A DNA stretch of 64,000 nt, from NCBI GenBank assembly GCA_903632075.3, contig CAHIKZ030004135.1:1907001-1971000 (forward strand). The letters run 5' to 3'. Below are positions 11,426 to 22,809 of the stretch, piece by piece; positions within the stretch are counted from its first letter, which is position 1; each line of letters starts with the position of its first letter. The position numbers were made by a program, and so were the translations under genes. The DNA comes from Acanthosepion pharaonis (taxonomy: Eukaryota; Mollusca; Cephalopoda; Sepiida; Sepiidae). The notes under the pieces are model-generated. The model did not search any database and was not told the origin of the DNA. It saw only the letters and a program-made list of their open reading frames with translations.

Positions 11426-12251
11426 TTTAACTGAAATTAAACAGTATTAACTAAACTATTATTTTGTAAAAATTTCAGGTTATTCTAAAAATTGTATGAA
11501 CCTTAAATTTTAAGGTCTGAATGATTTGAAATTAAGAATTTATGATTCAAAACCAAAAATCTAAAGGTTTGTGTAAAGCTGTACTATAGACACTGCTACA
11601 TGAAATAATCCTTTTTGCAAATTATTTTTCATATTTTTGTGATTAAGCACTTCAGATCACAAATATATAAAAATAATAATAAATTTTATAAAAGGTAATA
11701 GAGGACCGAATGAATCCATTGTTAATCGATCACTTTGGGAAGCCAAAACAAAATATAATCAGACCACATGATTTTTTAAATGTAAGAAAAAATTAAAAAC
11801 CGTTACCTAGAGAAGCTTTTTTCTATACGTCTATATTACTCCATATTATGATACATCAAGAAAGAAATTACATGGTATATTTTTTTTTTTTTTTGGCTTG
11901 CCTATGAGGATCAATTTACAATGAATTTACATAGCAAATTAAACCCCCTATTAACTTTTTTAACATTAAAAAAACGATTTAATATATATAGTTTATATTC
12001 ATGGTCTGGAGTAATATGAATCAATAGTAATATGAAAAAAATGTTAATTTCTGGTTGCAATGCCTAAGGTTTATGAATGTGGGAATTTGTCATCTTTTAA
12101 AGTGGGAAACTTTAGGATTTAGAAATTTATGATTCAGATTTGGAAATTTTAGTGTTCAGAAATTTAAATAATAATTAGAAATAGGTAGGGATTTAAAATC
12201 CATTTCCAACGAATTTTAAACTTTAAAGCTGAATTGATATGTAATTTAGAT
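11426..12251. other. Unassigned AT-rich DNA
   Basis: No coding or mobile-element homology recognised. A poly-T run lies at 11880-11894. Confidence 0.5.
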
Positions 12252-12461
12252 CAGCTGTCCCAACCACTGGTAACTGGCCACACAGAAAGTATAAAACCTT
12301 TTTTTCTCTGTTTTATTTACTATCACAGTCTTATTTATTGCATTTTGTTATGTGTATGACTGGCACTGATGCCCCTATATACACACACACAACACCCACC
12401 ACCCAACAAATTGTCTGATATGACACCAGTCTGTAACACAAAAAGGTTGGTGAGATCACTG
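12252..12461. mobile_element. hAT-type MITE, 210 bp, with 8-bp target duplication
   Basis: The left end is cagctgtcccaacc and the right end, on the opposite strand, is cagtgatctcaccaacc, the CAG...CCAACC style of hAT termini. The flanking octamer atttagat occurs exactly on both sides (12244-12251 and 12462-12469), as expected for an 8-bp hAT target site duplication. There is no coding capacity; the interior carries a short CA/CACC-rich stretch. Confidence 0.82.
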
Positions 12462-12545
12462 ATTTAGATAATTTTAATGTTTAAAGTCATCTAAATTACA
12501 TTTTATCGCCTTGCATCTTCAAACAATTGAAGTCTTTAACAGTAT

Positions 12546-12818
12546 ATTTTTTTAAGAACAGTGGCAAAATATTAAGTTAAATTTATTGAATTTAATTATG
12601 ATATTAACTTTATTTAACAAAATTCTTAATAATGACATTTTTTTTCATGAGTTTCACAGTAAAATTGTTCTACTAAACAATATAAACAATGTGTTATTCT
12701 GTTTACATTTTTATGGTTTATTTTTAAGAACAGTGGCAAAATATTGAATTAAATTTACTGAATTTAATTATGACATTAACTTTATGTGATAAAATTCTTA
12801 ATGAATAATATTTTTCAT
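12546..12818. repeat. Diverged direct duplication of ~100 bp
   Basis: 12546-12645 and 12720-12818 share ttaagaacagtggcaaaata followed by about 75 further similar bases, roughly 172 bp apart. The spacer is unique AT-rich sequence. Not coding. Confidence 0.8.
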
Positions 12819-12980
12819 TAATTTTGCAATTCAAAAATTACATTTTTATCTTCTGTTTGGAGGTGATAGTAAAATCAAAATTCAACATGTTTTTCAAATA
12901 CTTTAGAAAAACACAAATTATTCATTTTATAATTAATATGTTCATTGTTATGAAGAACAGTATTTAAAATTTGAGGTTCA

Positions 12981-13538
12981 GTTTCATTTTCAAGCAATGC
13001 TGAATAACTCTTGAAAAAATTTATTTACTCTATTTATAAGCTAAATAGTATTATATAGTTTAAGTTGGTGGTGGAATGAGAATTCAAGGTGTTGGTTTTC
13101 TTTTAGTAAATATAATAAATATAGTATTTATAAATAAAAATATAAATATAAATAATATGATTTAATCATTTTTGAAAGCCCCTTTAAGAAAATGTTGATG
13201 TATTTTACAAAATAAGAAAATAAATAAAAATAAATAAAAATGCCAACTGTATTGTTGTGTAGTGTAAAAAAAAAAAACAGACTGTGATGAAAAGGAAGTC
13301 AGTATCAGCAGATAGAAATTTCAAACCCACCTCTAACCTTAGCTAATTTTCACTTTGTCACCTAAAATTGTACTTGTATCTTGATTTGTCAAATAAGACC
13401 AACATCCTCACCCCACTTAATAAAAAATTTTGAATTCTCATTCCTCCATCAACTTAAACTATATAATACTATTTAGCTTGTAAATAGAGTAAATCAATTT
13501 TTTCAAAAGTTATTCAGCATCAATTGAAAATGAAAATG
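12981..13538. repeat. Fold-back element with ~107-bp inverted arms
   Basis: The left arm 12981-13087 and right arm about 13430-13537 are inverted copies of each other (left arm core tactctatttataagctaaa). By eye they differ at roughly one base in ten. The ~340-bp centre has no coding homology. This is the architecture of a long-TIR MITE or fold-back element. No target duplication could be fixed with certainty. Confidence 0.85.
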
Positions 13539-13593
13539 AGTTTTGAAACATGGAAATTTCTGTGCTGCAATGAACACATATTTTTAAATAACA

Positions 13594-13738
<145 letters not shown>

Positions 13739-13851
13739 TATTGCAGATTATACAAAAAGATTTGAAAATGTAAGTGAATAAAAATCAAAATGTTATTACT
13801 ACCTTTTCGTAATCTAAGAGTAAAACATCTAACTTGATATGCAGTACAATG

Positions 13852-13853
<2 letters not shown>

Positions 13854-13916
<63 letters not shown>
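13854..13916. repeat. (TA)n microsatellite
   Basis: About 31 TA units. Confidence 0.97.
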
Positions 13917-13918
<2 letters not shown>

Positions 13919-14754
13919 TCTTTTTTAGTTTCAACCTTGAATGCAGTGGATTATTAAAAGTTCATAAATAAAACATACATTAGTTATATGTTTTGTCCAT
14001 ATGTATTCAAATTTAAATATATATATACACAAATTCACATATTTGTTCTGTAGTTTTAAATGATTGTTTAAGTATTTCAGTTATAGATACTATGGAAATA
14101 TTATCAATGAGTTTAACCATACCATCCAGTTATAGCATGAGGTTATTTAACTTAGAGCCAAGCATTCTTTTCTGCAGTCCTATTTGTCATAAAGTGTCAT
14201 CTCGTCATTTATAAGACATAAGTTGCTTAAAATTAAGATTGCTTCCTGTCAAATGGGTTTTCATAAAACATGAGCTAAATAAATTATTTAAGTATTCCTC
14301 ATTATGTTTACATCTATTTTGGTTGTCCTTGTCCAATATTAGGAACAAGTCATCTTTCTTTGCTTTTTTTTTTTTTTTTGCTTTTCTCGCTACATAATAA
14401 TTCATTTACAATTTGAGGATTGTACAGAATTAAAAGATCAAAGTTATCTCTAGGTGATATGGTTTTGAAAATGGAGATTTAAATAAGCATTTATTTAATC
14501 TCTCCAATATCACCTATACGAAAATTGAATGATTGGTTCTTTCCAAAGGGTTGAACTTTTTATATTCCCCCTTCTACGGTAAGCAAGGAGAATATCTTTT
14601 CTGATTCTCTCACTTACACTTGCACAATCTGTTCTCTCCTGACATATTCTCTTTGTGCAAAACAAGATTATTCAAATTATCTAGTGAATATTCATCTCTA
14701 CTAAAACTACCAAATCCTTAAAATCTAGGAGTGATATATATATATATATATCAC
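13917..14754. other. Unassigned, possibly the 5' part of the next Penelope-like element
   Basis: No motif recognised. A perfect palindrome agtgata(ta)ntatcact lies at about 14730-14755. Confidence 0.35.
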
Positions 14755-15345
14755 TAAACCAGATAAGGATTCTGGAGTGGTTATTTTAAATTGTCAGGAT
14801 TATATCAGTAAAATGGAAACCATTTTATATGATTCCTTAAAATTTAAGAAGATAGGTCCTGCAAGTACTTTGACAAAACCAATAAAATAGAAGTGAAAAT
14901 ACAAAGGTGGTTACTTTCTGTTTTTAAAAGTAACCTAATTTCCAAGGAAGTGTATAACCATATTAAACCTGTTGGGTCTCAACATCCAAGATTGTACAGT
15001 TTACCTAAAATTCATAAAAATAATGTGCCTCTTCAGCCTATCTAATCTATAATAGGATCCGTACAACATGAAATGGCTAAATGATTGGCAGAAATACACC
15101 AACCTGTTTCCAATTCATTCTCTACCTATTTCTGACACTTTCAAGTTTTCTAATTTTATTAGAAACTCAGAAATTTGTTTGGATAACAAACTTTTAGTGT
15201 TGATTGACATTGTAAGCTTGTATAAAAATGTGCCCTTTCAAGACACCTTGCAAATCTGTACTGATGCTCTCTGTAGAGGTCACCCAAGTCCTGCATTAAT
15301 TCCAGAAGCTCTGTTTTTGGAATTCATGCACTTAGCATTACTTTA
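14755..15345 (+). mobile_element. Penelope-like element reverse transcriptase fragment
   Basis: Plus-strand reading: KPDKDSGVVILNCQDYISKM near 14757 (the PLE 'DKG..VVI....Y..K' block), then a frameshifted LPKIHKNNVPLQPI and GSVQHEMAK near 15010-15080, then an open segment 15068-15346 with LLVLIDIVSLYKNVPFQDTL, the PLE equivalent of RT motif A (FDVVSLFTNVP), and FLEFMHLAL. The catalytic YVDD region and the GIY-YIG domain are not found downstream. PLEs are retroelements that use a telomerase-related RT. This copy is frameshifted and 3'-incomplete. The block at 16030-16262 may be its terminal repeat. Confidence 0.82.
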
Positions 15346-16029
15346 ACGTGCATATTTGTGTAGGTGTATATAGGAACTCCTAGGCATATAAGAAGATATA
15401 GGTATATGGTTACAAATAGGGGTTTAAGACATGTGTAGATAAGAAATTGTAAAAGAAGGGCCTAATTTTCTGCTAGTGACATCTCTTCCAAATTTTTCCT
15501 CTAATATTCTCCAATTGGAAGTGAATTTTAAATAGCACGAAGGGAAAGTTTAGATTGGTATTTTAATTGAGATTGAAAGATACTACCCCAGTGTGGAGAA
15601 TAAAATTATTTAAATGGGAATAACTGTTGATAATTGGGTACATAAAAACAACCACGAGTTTACTTAATGAACAAAAATCAAAAACAATCACGAGTTTACT
15701 TAATGAACAAAAATCAAATGAATAAATGTCAACCTAACAAGCTATAAGATAAAAGTGTTAGTGGAAAAAAAAAAAAAAAAAAAATTAATTCCTTCGTAGA
15801 TTGTTTTAAAATTTAGATATTTATCAAACCTTAACCTCCCAAATATGCACGTTAAAGTAACGCAAACTGACAACGTCTAAGAATTTGAATGAAACCTGTC
15901 GTGTAATTTATTGGGGTTGTTGTAATGTCTTCCTTTAATGTAGTTCTTATCGTTCACCTCTTAGCCACCTTTATCTAGAGACGAGACACATTAAATTTGA
16001 GCAACATCCAGCCGACACACTGGGTTTAA
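15346..16029. other. Unassigned, with a 2-copy 36-bp tandem repeat
   Basis: About 15647-15717 holds two adjacent copies of acgagtttacttaatgaaca plus flanking bases. A 19-base A run follows at about 15765-15783. No homology recognised. Confidence 0.5.
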
Positions 16030-16262
16030 AATAGGAAACTAAAATGATACATATGACACACTCATATCCTCTCTCCCACCTCACTTCCTCACTTCATTAA
16101 CTTTGCGTATACTTGATGAGGTCCGTAAAAAACGTGTGAATTTCTTTTCATTTTTTCATTTCAGCTTTTGGAAGTAAAGTCTGATGATCCAGAACCCTGT
16201 TAAAGGGGTTATGGTGAAATAAATTATTACATGGAATCTAACGTGGTCTGTCTTTTTATTCA
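16030..16262 (+). repeat. Repeat block with hammerhead-ribozyme-like core (possible PLE terminal repeat)
   Basis: The block is homologous to the minus strand of 43778-44010. It contains ctgatga (16181-16187), a hairpin (16189-16197 with 16206-16214, 8 of 9 pairs), then gaaa (16216-16219) and a possible 3-bp stem III (ata/tat) before a UH-type site. Hammerhead ribozymes have the conserved order CUGANGA, stem II, GAAA, and Penelope-like elements are known to carry them in their terminal repeats. Here the stem II position 10.1-11.1 is a T-T mismatch and stem I is weak, so catalytic activity is unproven. It lies in the same orientation as the PLE fragment about 700 bp upstream. Confidence 0.45.
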
Positions 16263-16347
16263 AACATATCTGCTCTGAATTTTACATTGAGCTCTCCGGA
16301 TATCATCTTCCTCAGGTCTACCCATACGGATTACCTAAATTTGCATA

Positions 16348-16356
<9 letters not shown>

Positions 16357-16393
<37 letters not shown>

Positions 16394-16425
16394 GATAGAT
16401 AGATAGATAGATAGATAGACAGACA
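16357..16425. repeat. (TA)n-(ATAG)n microsatellite
   Basis: (TA)n to about 16391, then eight or nine ATAG units. Confidence 0.96.
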
Positions 16426-16499
16426 TAAGTGTGGATATAAACCAAATAATTAGATATTAGCAACTGTATATGCATGTATTAGTATGCATACACAGATAA

Positions 16500-16600
16500 G
16501 CGAATAAATATTTGCTTAATTTAAGGTGTAAACAAAACAGTGCTCAATGTCGTTAGATAGACCTAAGAAGTATATATTAATAAATATACATATGCCTTCA
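16500..16600 (-). repeat. Unclassified dispersed repeat D
   Basis: On the minus strand it reads atttattaatatatacttc and then acattgagcactgttttgt. The same block occurs on the plus strand at 17850-17925 and 45065-45130. No coding capacity; identity unknown. Confidence 0.6.
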
Positions 16601-16615
16601 TTTGAAATGCAAATT

Positions 16616-16690
16616 ATTTATTTATTATATTATATTATATTACTTACTTATTATATCATATTATATTATATTATATTATATTTATTATTT
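16616..16690. repeat. ATATT-rich low-complexity repeat
   Basis: Repeated TTATA/ATATT units of about 5 bp. Confidence 0.9.
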
Positions 16691-17035
16691 ATATGACAAA
16701 AAGCAAAAAACAAAAGAAACCTGGTATAAGCCATGTGATAAAAGTAAAACTAAAAAATAAAAACCATTAAAGAATTTACCTCAACTTAATAAAATACAAC
16801 ATGCTCAATAATCTAAAGTAGATACTTCCACTTAGACAAATGAAACTGGAAACCAATCCCAAAATTTCACATGCACAAAATTTCACCATGAATTTAAGTT
16901 TCCTTCTATGAAGCAATTAGCAAATAATTTAGCAAATAAAATAAAGAGATATGACCTTAATATATATGTCTAACCTACAAGTGGAAAATGCTTATATAAA
17001 CAGCGTCATGGATCAAACATGGAAAAGATTATCAG
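16691..17035. other. Unassigned AT-rich DNA
   Basis: Nothing recognised. Confidence 0.5.
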
Positions 17036-17290
17036 ATGTCCAGTTGGTGTAATGGTTAGCAGCTCAGAATGAAAAATTGGTTATCAGAATTCAAATTCTG
17101 GTTTAGTTTGTTATGCTAACTTTCACACAAAAAACTTTGGAAAATATATGAATTAATCCTTTTGATGTACACCAGTGATGGCTTAAATAACAGGGCAGAC
17201 TGGGCTCTCTATCTATGATTGATAACCAGTTTAGTAGAAGGAAAAACTCAGAATTCAAAATCATATATAGCCCTGACAAATCACATACAA
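17036..17290 (+). repeat. tRNA-derived SINE, family B (diverged copy)
   Basis: It begins gttggtgtaatggttagcag, a tRNA A-box, followed by a B-box-like segment agaattcaaattctgg. The body includes aacagggcagactgggctct, which matches the family B copies at 48125-48445 and 51819-52123. The 3' end is degraded. Confidence 0.7.
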
Positions 17291-17349
17291 TTCAGCCAAC
17301 TAAAAGATTGAAGAGTTCACAATGACACTAGGTTCCCAAATACCAATAA

Positions 17350-17353
<4 letters not shown>

Positions 17354-17392
<39 letters not shown>

Positions 17393-17398
17393 TATATC

Positions 17399-17479
<81 letters not shown>

Positions 17480-17513
17480 ATATATATATACATATATATA
17501 CACATGTATAAAC

Positions 17514-17552
<39 letters not shown>

Positions 17553-17569
17553 CATATATACACATACAT

Positions 17570-17612
<43 letters not shown>

Positions 17613-17633
17613 GAGAGAATGAAAGAGAGAGAG
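17354..17633. repeat. 280-bp compound (TA)n/(TACA)n/(GA)n microsatellite
   Basis: Dominated by TA, with interspersed TACA and CACA units, ending in GAGAGA. The YIYIY open frames on the minus strand are repeat artefacts. Confidence 0.97.
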
Positions 17634-17849
17634 TGTATGTCTATTGTAATCAACACTAAATGGTGAATCTCAGTCACACACTTCAATATGATCTTCACTA
17701 TATCTATAAATACTCAATCTCTTCCCTTATATGTATTGCAAATGTTAAACAATATATATATATTAATGATGGCACATACACCTATGTTTACAGTACGATT
17801 CAAAGTTTCATAGCTTTGCCAATCATCAGGTACAAAATGTTATGAACTT

Positions 17850-17925
17850 TTAATATATTAATATATAATTTATAGCTCTGTTTAATTACATTGAGCACTG
17901 TTTTGTCTACACCATTGATTAAATA
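17850..17925 (+). repeat. Unclassified dispersed repeat D
   Basis: Plus-strand copy: atatattaatatataattta, tagctctgtttaat, acattgagcactgttttgt. See 16500-16600 and 45065-45130. Confidence 0.6.
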
Positions 17926-18056
17926 AATCATTCATTAATCATTCCTATGTATGGTTGATCATATCTCTTTATTTAGTTCATTTCTACATCTATATATATG
18001 ATGCAATATATAAATGAATATATGTCTATATACATACATTTCTAAATAAAAGCGCA

Positions 18057-18057
<1 letters not shown>

Positions 18058-18102
<45 letters not shown>

Positions 18103-18133
18103 TCTGTTTTTATAAAAGTATGATGTGAAGCAC

Positions 18134-18186
<53 letters not shown>
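18058..18186. repeat. Two (TA)n microsatellites
   Basis: Tracts at about 18058-18100 and 18136-18186, with a 35-bp spacer. Confidence 0.96.
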
Positions 18187-18191
<5 letters not shown>

Positions 18192-18560
18192 TATGTATAT
18201 GCTTTGATAAAGAAAGTTTTTTGTTCATTTTATTAAAATTAAATGTACAAATCTCTGCAAAAAGAAATTATCTACAAACACATGTATGCATGTTCACTTT
18301 GATATGTATTTGCAGGTAAGTGGGTGTACTTGTGCACTTGACGCAATAGCCTTTTGCCAATGTATTGCCAACAGGACCCAGGCCCACATGATGATGATTA
18401 TCTTTATCCTCTTCATACTGATCTGAAGATAAGACAAGCATAAACAAGTGGCTGACAACAGTGACTTCAAATCAAACTCTCCTATATAATTATATCCTGG
18501 AAGATTAATTTGCGATGCTATTTTGGATTTTCTGTTTCATCATCCCAACTAGTTTCTCAT
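18187..18560. other. Unassigned; lies 3' of the exon-like segment on the minus strand
   Basis: If 18561-18677 is a terminal exon, this would be its 3' untranslated region. No clear poly(A) signal was identified. Confidence 0.3.
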
Positions 18561-18677
18561 CTAATATTGTGATGTACTTGGTTGAAAAACTTTTGTCCCA
18601 TTCAGCCCAGTATTGATTTCAAAGTTGGCATACATCTTTACAGGATGTTCATCACCTGGCATCAGATTCAAAATCAC
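18561..18677 (-). CDS. Candidate host terminal exon (unrecognised protein)
   Basis: Minus strand. A strong pyrimidine tract (tctcctgtttcat, then ttttttttttcattctggttcctccag) ends in CAG at 18678, followed by an open segment of 38 codons to a TAG at 18561-18563. It begins VILNLMPGDEHPVKMYANFE and ends GTKVFQPSTSQY. Base composition and residue mix (Pro, Gly, Asp, Glu, balanced hydrophobics) look like real protein, unlike the Phe/Ile/Tyr/Lys-rich shadow frames around it. I do not recognise the protein. No partner exon was found in the window. It could equally be a fragment of an unfamiliar mobile element. Confidence 0.4.
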   Translation of the reverse strand: MILNLMPGDEHPVKMYANFEINTGLNGTKVFQPSTSQY

Positions 18678-18692
18678 CTGGAGGAACCAGAA

Positions 18693-18816
18693 TGAAAAAA
18701 AAAATGAAACAGGAGAAAAAAAGAGAAAGACAGGAAAAATAAATAAGATGAAAACAAAGTAAACAAAAGTTGATAGAGGATAAAGTAAAAATGGTAGAAA
18801 GAAATAAAAATGGAAT

Positions 18817-18863
<47 letters not shown>

Positions 18864-19150
18864 AAAATGAAATAAAAAGAAAAAACTAAACTTAATACAG
18901 AGAAAGAAACAAAGACAAAACATTCAAATCAAATAAACATAAAAGAAAGAAAGGGAGAATAAATAAAATGAGAAAGAAGAAAGAGAGACATGTACAAAAA
19001 TTGAGTGAAAAAATAAAATAAAATGACAAAGATAAAACAAAAGTGACAAATCAGAAAATTAATAGAAATAGAACTACAAATAATAAAGAAACAAAAATAA
19101 AAATGATTGACTGAAAAAAAGAAGGAAAAAGAAATTAAAATCTGGAAAAA
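18693..19150. repeat. Purine-rich low-complexity region with (GAAA)n
   Basis: A-rich and GA-rich throughout; a clean (GAAA)n run at about 18820-18866. On the minus strand this is the pyrimidine side upstream of the exon-like segment. Confidence 0.85.
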
Positions 19151-20629
19151 GAAATCTTATTTCATCTTTTATGACATCACTCTTTGCTTATATTGCCATT
19201 GCTTCATAATGAGCAGTGTGTGAGTGAAATCATATTAAATGGTGCTTATCTGTGTGCATCCATTGGTGCATTGCTTAAGAGGATGCCTCATATTCAGACA
19301 AGTTATTTCAGGAGAGGAGAGTGGATTAAAAGTTACAAAGGATTGCTAACCCAACTGTGTTTAGCCTGGATTAAGTAGAAAAAGACATCTCAAGACTGAC
19401 AAAGGATTAACGAATGTGGTCATATCTATTTTTTTTATTTTGCATGTGTGTGTGTGTGTGTATGTCTGTGTGTGTGTGTGTGTCTTCAAGACAAATTTTA
19501 TAAGAGTAAAAAGAATCAAAGTGTCTTTCCTTCTTCAGTAGATTACAAAGAAAAGCACATTTTATATCTTTCTTCACCAGACTAATGACAAAAATCTATA
19601 CATTCTACTCTTATTAATATATAAGCAAAGTGATTAAACAGTTTGAGACATGAAGTCATATATTCCTTGCAAATGTTTTGTTATAGATCAAATATGTCCA
19701 GCCACAAATATGAGCCTTCCGAAAAGAAAGAAATGTAAGCCTGTGCAGCACTCTCAGATATGCTTTCAAAGTTCAGGATGTTGTTATCAGTCCCAAAGGA
19801 GAGAAAATAATCATCATATATTGAAGTATCACTTTCTCTTCACTACCTTTCATAATGTTTAACAGGAATAACAAATTCACACATGGAGTAGTGACTTCAA
19901 GCTGTATCATATTTTGTTGTTCTAGATGCAGATTGCATGCAACATTTTATAACCATATGGAAACTGTTGCTGTAGCATTGAAACCTGAGATGAATCCAGA
20001 AATAATTGTTAAAGTTTTCATCTTGCCATGAAAACAAGTTCATATAACAGGTTTTAGGATGACTCAAAAGTTCAAGCCATATTCTATTCAGAACCAAGAC
20101 TTAATTATATAACACTGAACAAGTAAGAAAATACAAGACAGAGCAGAAGGTTATTTTGGAAATAATAACTTGTTCAAAATCTACCTTTGCTTTTATTCCC
20201 AGTTCATTTATCATCCATTATTATGAGTGTATGGCTGAAAATGGTTGTATTGCTTTGTGCAGGACCAGTGTATACTAAAGGTCAAGCTTTGTCACCCTTG
20301 CTATCTTATCAATATTTGCTTTTTTCTATCTACATCAAAGCAATCATCTTGATCTACATTCATATACATTACAAATTAATCTAAACTCAACTGACTATTA
20401 AAGGAAAACAAAATTTCAGATTTTGATGTGATTCTGGGCTCTTTTTATTTTATTTTTTTTTTTGCAACCAAATCCGTGAATTTCTTTTGCTTATGCTAAG
20501 TCTTGTAAAAATGCTATATATAAAATTCAATAGTTTTTATTCATAATGTTGAATGTATTAAAATTATTCAACTTTCTAACAAGAAAAATCTCAAGTTGAT
20601 GTTAAAAATTGCTGCAAAACATTGTTGAT
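19151..20629. other. Unassigned AT-rich DNA with one (TG)n tract
   Basis: (TG)n at about 19444-19481. Short open frames at 19184-19378 and 19650-19862 show no recognisable family and I do not call them genes. Confidence 0.5.
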
Positions 20630-20702
20630 TTATTTAAGATGGAATGATCTATTATGACATGTCTCTTATTTAAGATGGAATGATCTATTATGACATGTCT
20701 CT
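20630..20702. repeat. 2-copy tandem repeat, 36 bp
   Basis: The unit containing aagatggaatgatctattat is repeated exactly, head to tail, with a period of 36 bp. Confidence 0.95.
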
Positions 20703-21329
20703 AATTTGTATTTAGATACATTGAATTTATTTTCAATTTTTCTAGTTGAATTGTTCCCCTATATTGCATATGATCCATTATTATATATAATTAGGTTACA
20801 ATAAAATTTGTATTTTATATGAATATGACCTTATGAAAATTGAGATGTAGTAGAGTGGGAGGGGCCCATATCATAGATTTGGAGGAGATGTATCATAGAT
20901 TCAGTGGGGGCCCACAAAACCTTTGTACCAGCTCTGTTGGTTGGCAATTATCTAGAGAGGGTGTCCCAATAAAACACTTATCACGCAGCAACCTGGAAAA
21001 GCAGACAATCACTGAAATTCTTTAAAAAGAGAAAAAATCATGTGAGTTTGCAATTTGCTGGAAATAGCACTACATTATTCATTATCAATCATTTCAGACA
21101 ATTTCACATAGAGACCAAAAATTTCAAATTTTACTCTAAAAACTCTGTTACTTAATACAAACAGACAGTATCAGGTTCTGGAGAAAAATATGTAACCTCA
21201 AACAACCATCATCCTCCCCAAGGGGTTAAGTTTAAAAATCTCATTTAAAGTAGAAAATGAAAATCAGTTTTAAAAAGGAAATTGATATTTTACAAAATCT
21301 TTTGCCTTAAAAACTACCATTATTTAAAT
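20703..21329. other. Unassigned
   Basis: An open frame at 20840-21025 is unusual in G+C for this neighbourhood but matches nothing I know. Confidence 0.4.
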
Positions 21330-22010
21330 ATCTCAGAATCATCAGAGAAAGCAGTGATGTAGGTTACTGAGTTTCCCTCTTGCTGTCCTGGAACTCTCTT
21401 TCCTCATTATGTGCTCTAGAAATTTTGAATTTACATCCTAAGTACAGGTGTCTTTTCTGTTTCTATTTTCCTTAAAACTTCCTCATTGCTCATATGTTTC
21501 ATCCATGATATTCTCAGCACCATTCTACAGGACGATATTTCTCATTTCAAGTCTCCTCTTCATCTCTGAGTAAAATGTCCAACATTCATTGTTATATCAG
21601 AGAATTAATATTACATAACAGTTCAGCACTCTTTTCTTTGTTTCCAAAGACATTTTCTTGTTTCTTAATACTTTATTTAGCTTTTGGAAGACATCTGCTT
21701 TCAGATCCCATTTTCCATCATCTATTAAAATAATTTATGTACTTGCTTGATTTTGACCTCTCCAATTCGTAGTTCATGACTTGAGTAGCCCCATACCTTC
21801 TGTCTTCTTGCAATTGGTGGTTAGTCTTTTCTTTTATTAGCTTGTCTAGAAGTTTCTGCAGTTTTCTTTTTGTATCTGCCAAGATTGTGCCCATTAATAA
21901 ATCAGGATTGTCTCACTGTACAAGTTAAATAAATCTGGAAAGAAGTTGCATTCTTGTCTTACACCTCTTTTCTAATTTTGTGTACTTGCTCAATTCCTTT
22001 TCCATCCATA
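21330..22010 (-). mobile_element. LINE reverse transcriptase C-terminal half, family 3
   Basis: Minus-strand order: RGVRQECNFFPDLFNLYSE near 21960 (RT motif B, GV.QG...SP.LFN.Y), INGHNL, KTAET, IGEVKIKQVHK, KTRKCLWKQRKEC, RMVLRISWMKHMSNEEVLRK near 21500, and the tail GKRVPGQQEGN. This is the endonuclease-RT LINE type common in invertebrates whose C-terminus reads ...RML RISW..H.SNEEVL...GK R.RGRQR. The YADD segment is lost and stops are frequent. Other copies: 36085-36385, 54835-55075, 56925-57400, 62690-62900. Confidence 0.82.
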
Positions 22011-22515
22011 TGCAGGCTGTTTGTTCCCAGTAAATGACTGAAATTTTGATATCTTCCCAAAAATACTATTTTCTATATCAAATTAAAATTTTTGCAGCAA
22101 ATAGATGCATCAAAATTTTAAATATGAAATCTGGGATGGAAATCAAAAGTCAAAAATGTTCAACAATGAAATATTTTTCAGCACCAATGTCTTCAAGCAT
22201 CAATGGAGACAAGACCTTGGAGAAATGTATATTGGTTTTTGGAAAGCAGTCTATAAATAAAAAGAATCACGAGTCATTGTGACAGAGGGTTTGAGCATAT
22301 TGGCCTTATTCAAAACTATTGATCACACCAGTTTATGTACTCTCTCCCAAAAACAGTAAATAAGTTTTGCTCACCAAAGTTGAAATATAAACAACTAGTT
22401 GGCACTGTGGATGTTGAGCAAACACAAATGTACCTGAATAGGTAGCTGCAAAAGGAATTAGCTAGCCACCCTACTAGGAAATTGGCAACCAGCCTTTTAC
22501 TTAATTTGACTTACT

Positions 22516-22563
<48 letters not shown>

Positions 22564-22809
22564 AAAGAATAAAAAAAGAGATTAGTAAGAAAGTTTTGTC
22601 TTATTTGAAGATGAAAAAGAAACAAATCTTTCTTTTAGTCTTAAGTGATATATTTAATCAAAGATAATATTTCCCCTCATTATGAATAACATAATCACAC
22701 ATATTTGGTAAATTGTTTATCCCTCAGGCATAAATTTTGTTAGTTTTGATACAATAATAGATTCAAATCATTTGAACCTTTTCAAAATCAATAAACTGTT
22801 TTCCCTTTA
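22011..22809. other. Unassigned DNA with a (TA)n tract
   Basis: (TA)n at about 22519-22560. Nothing else recognised. Confidence 0.5.
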
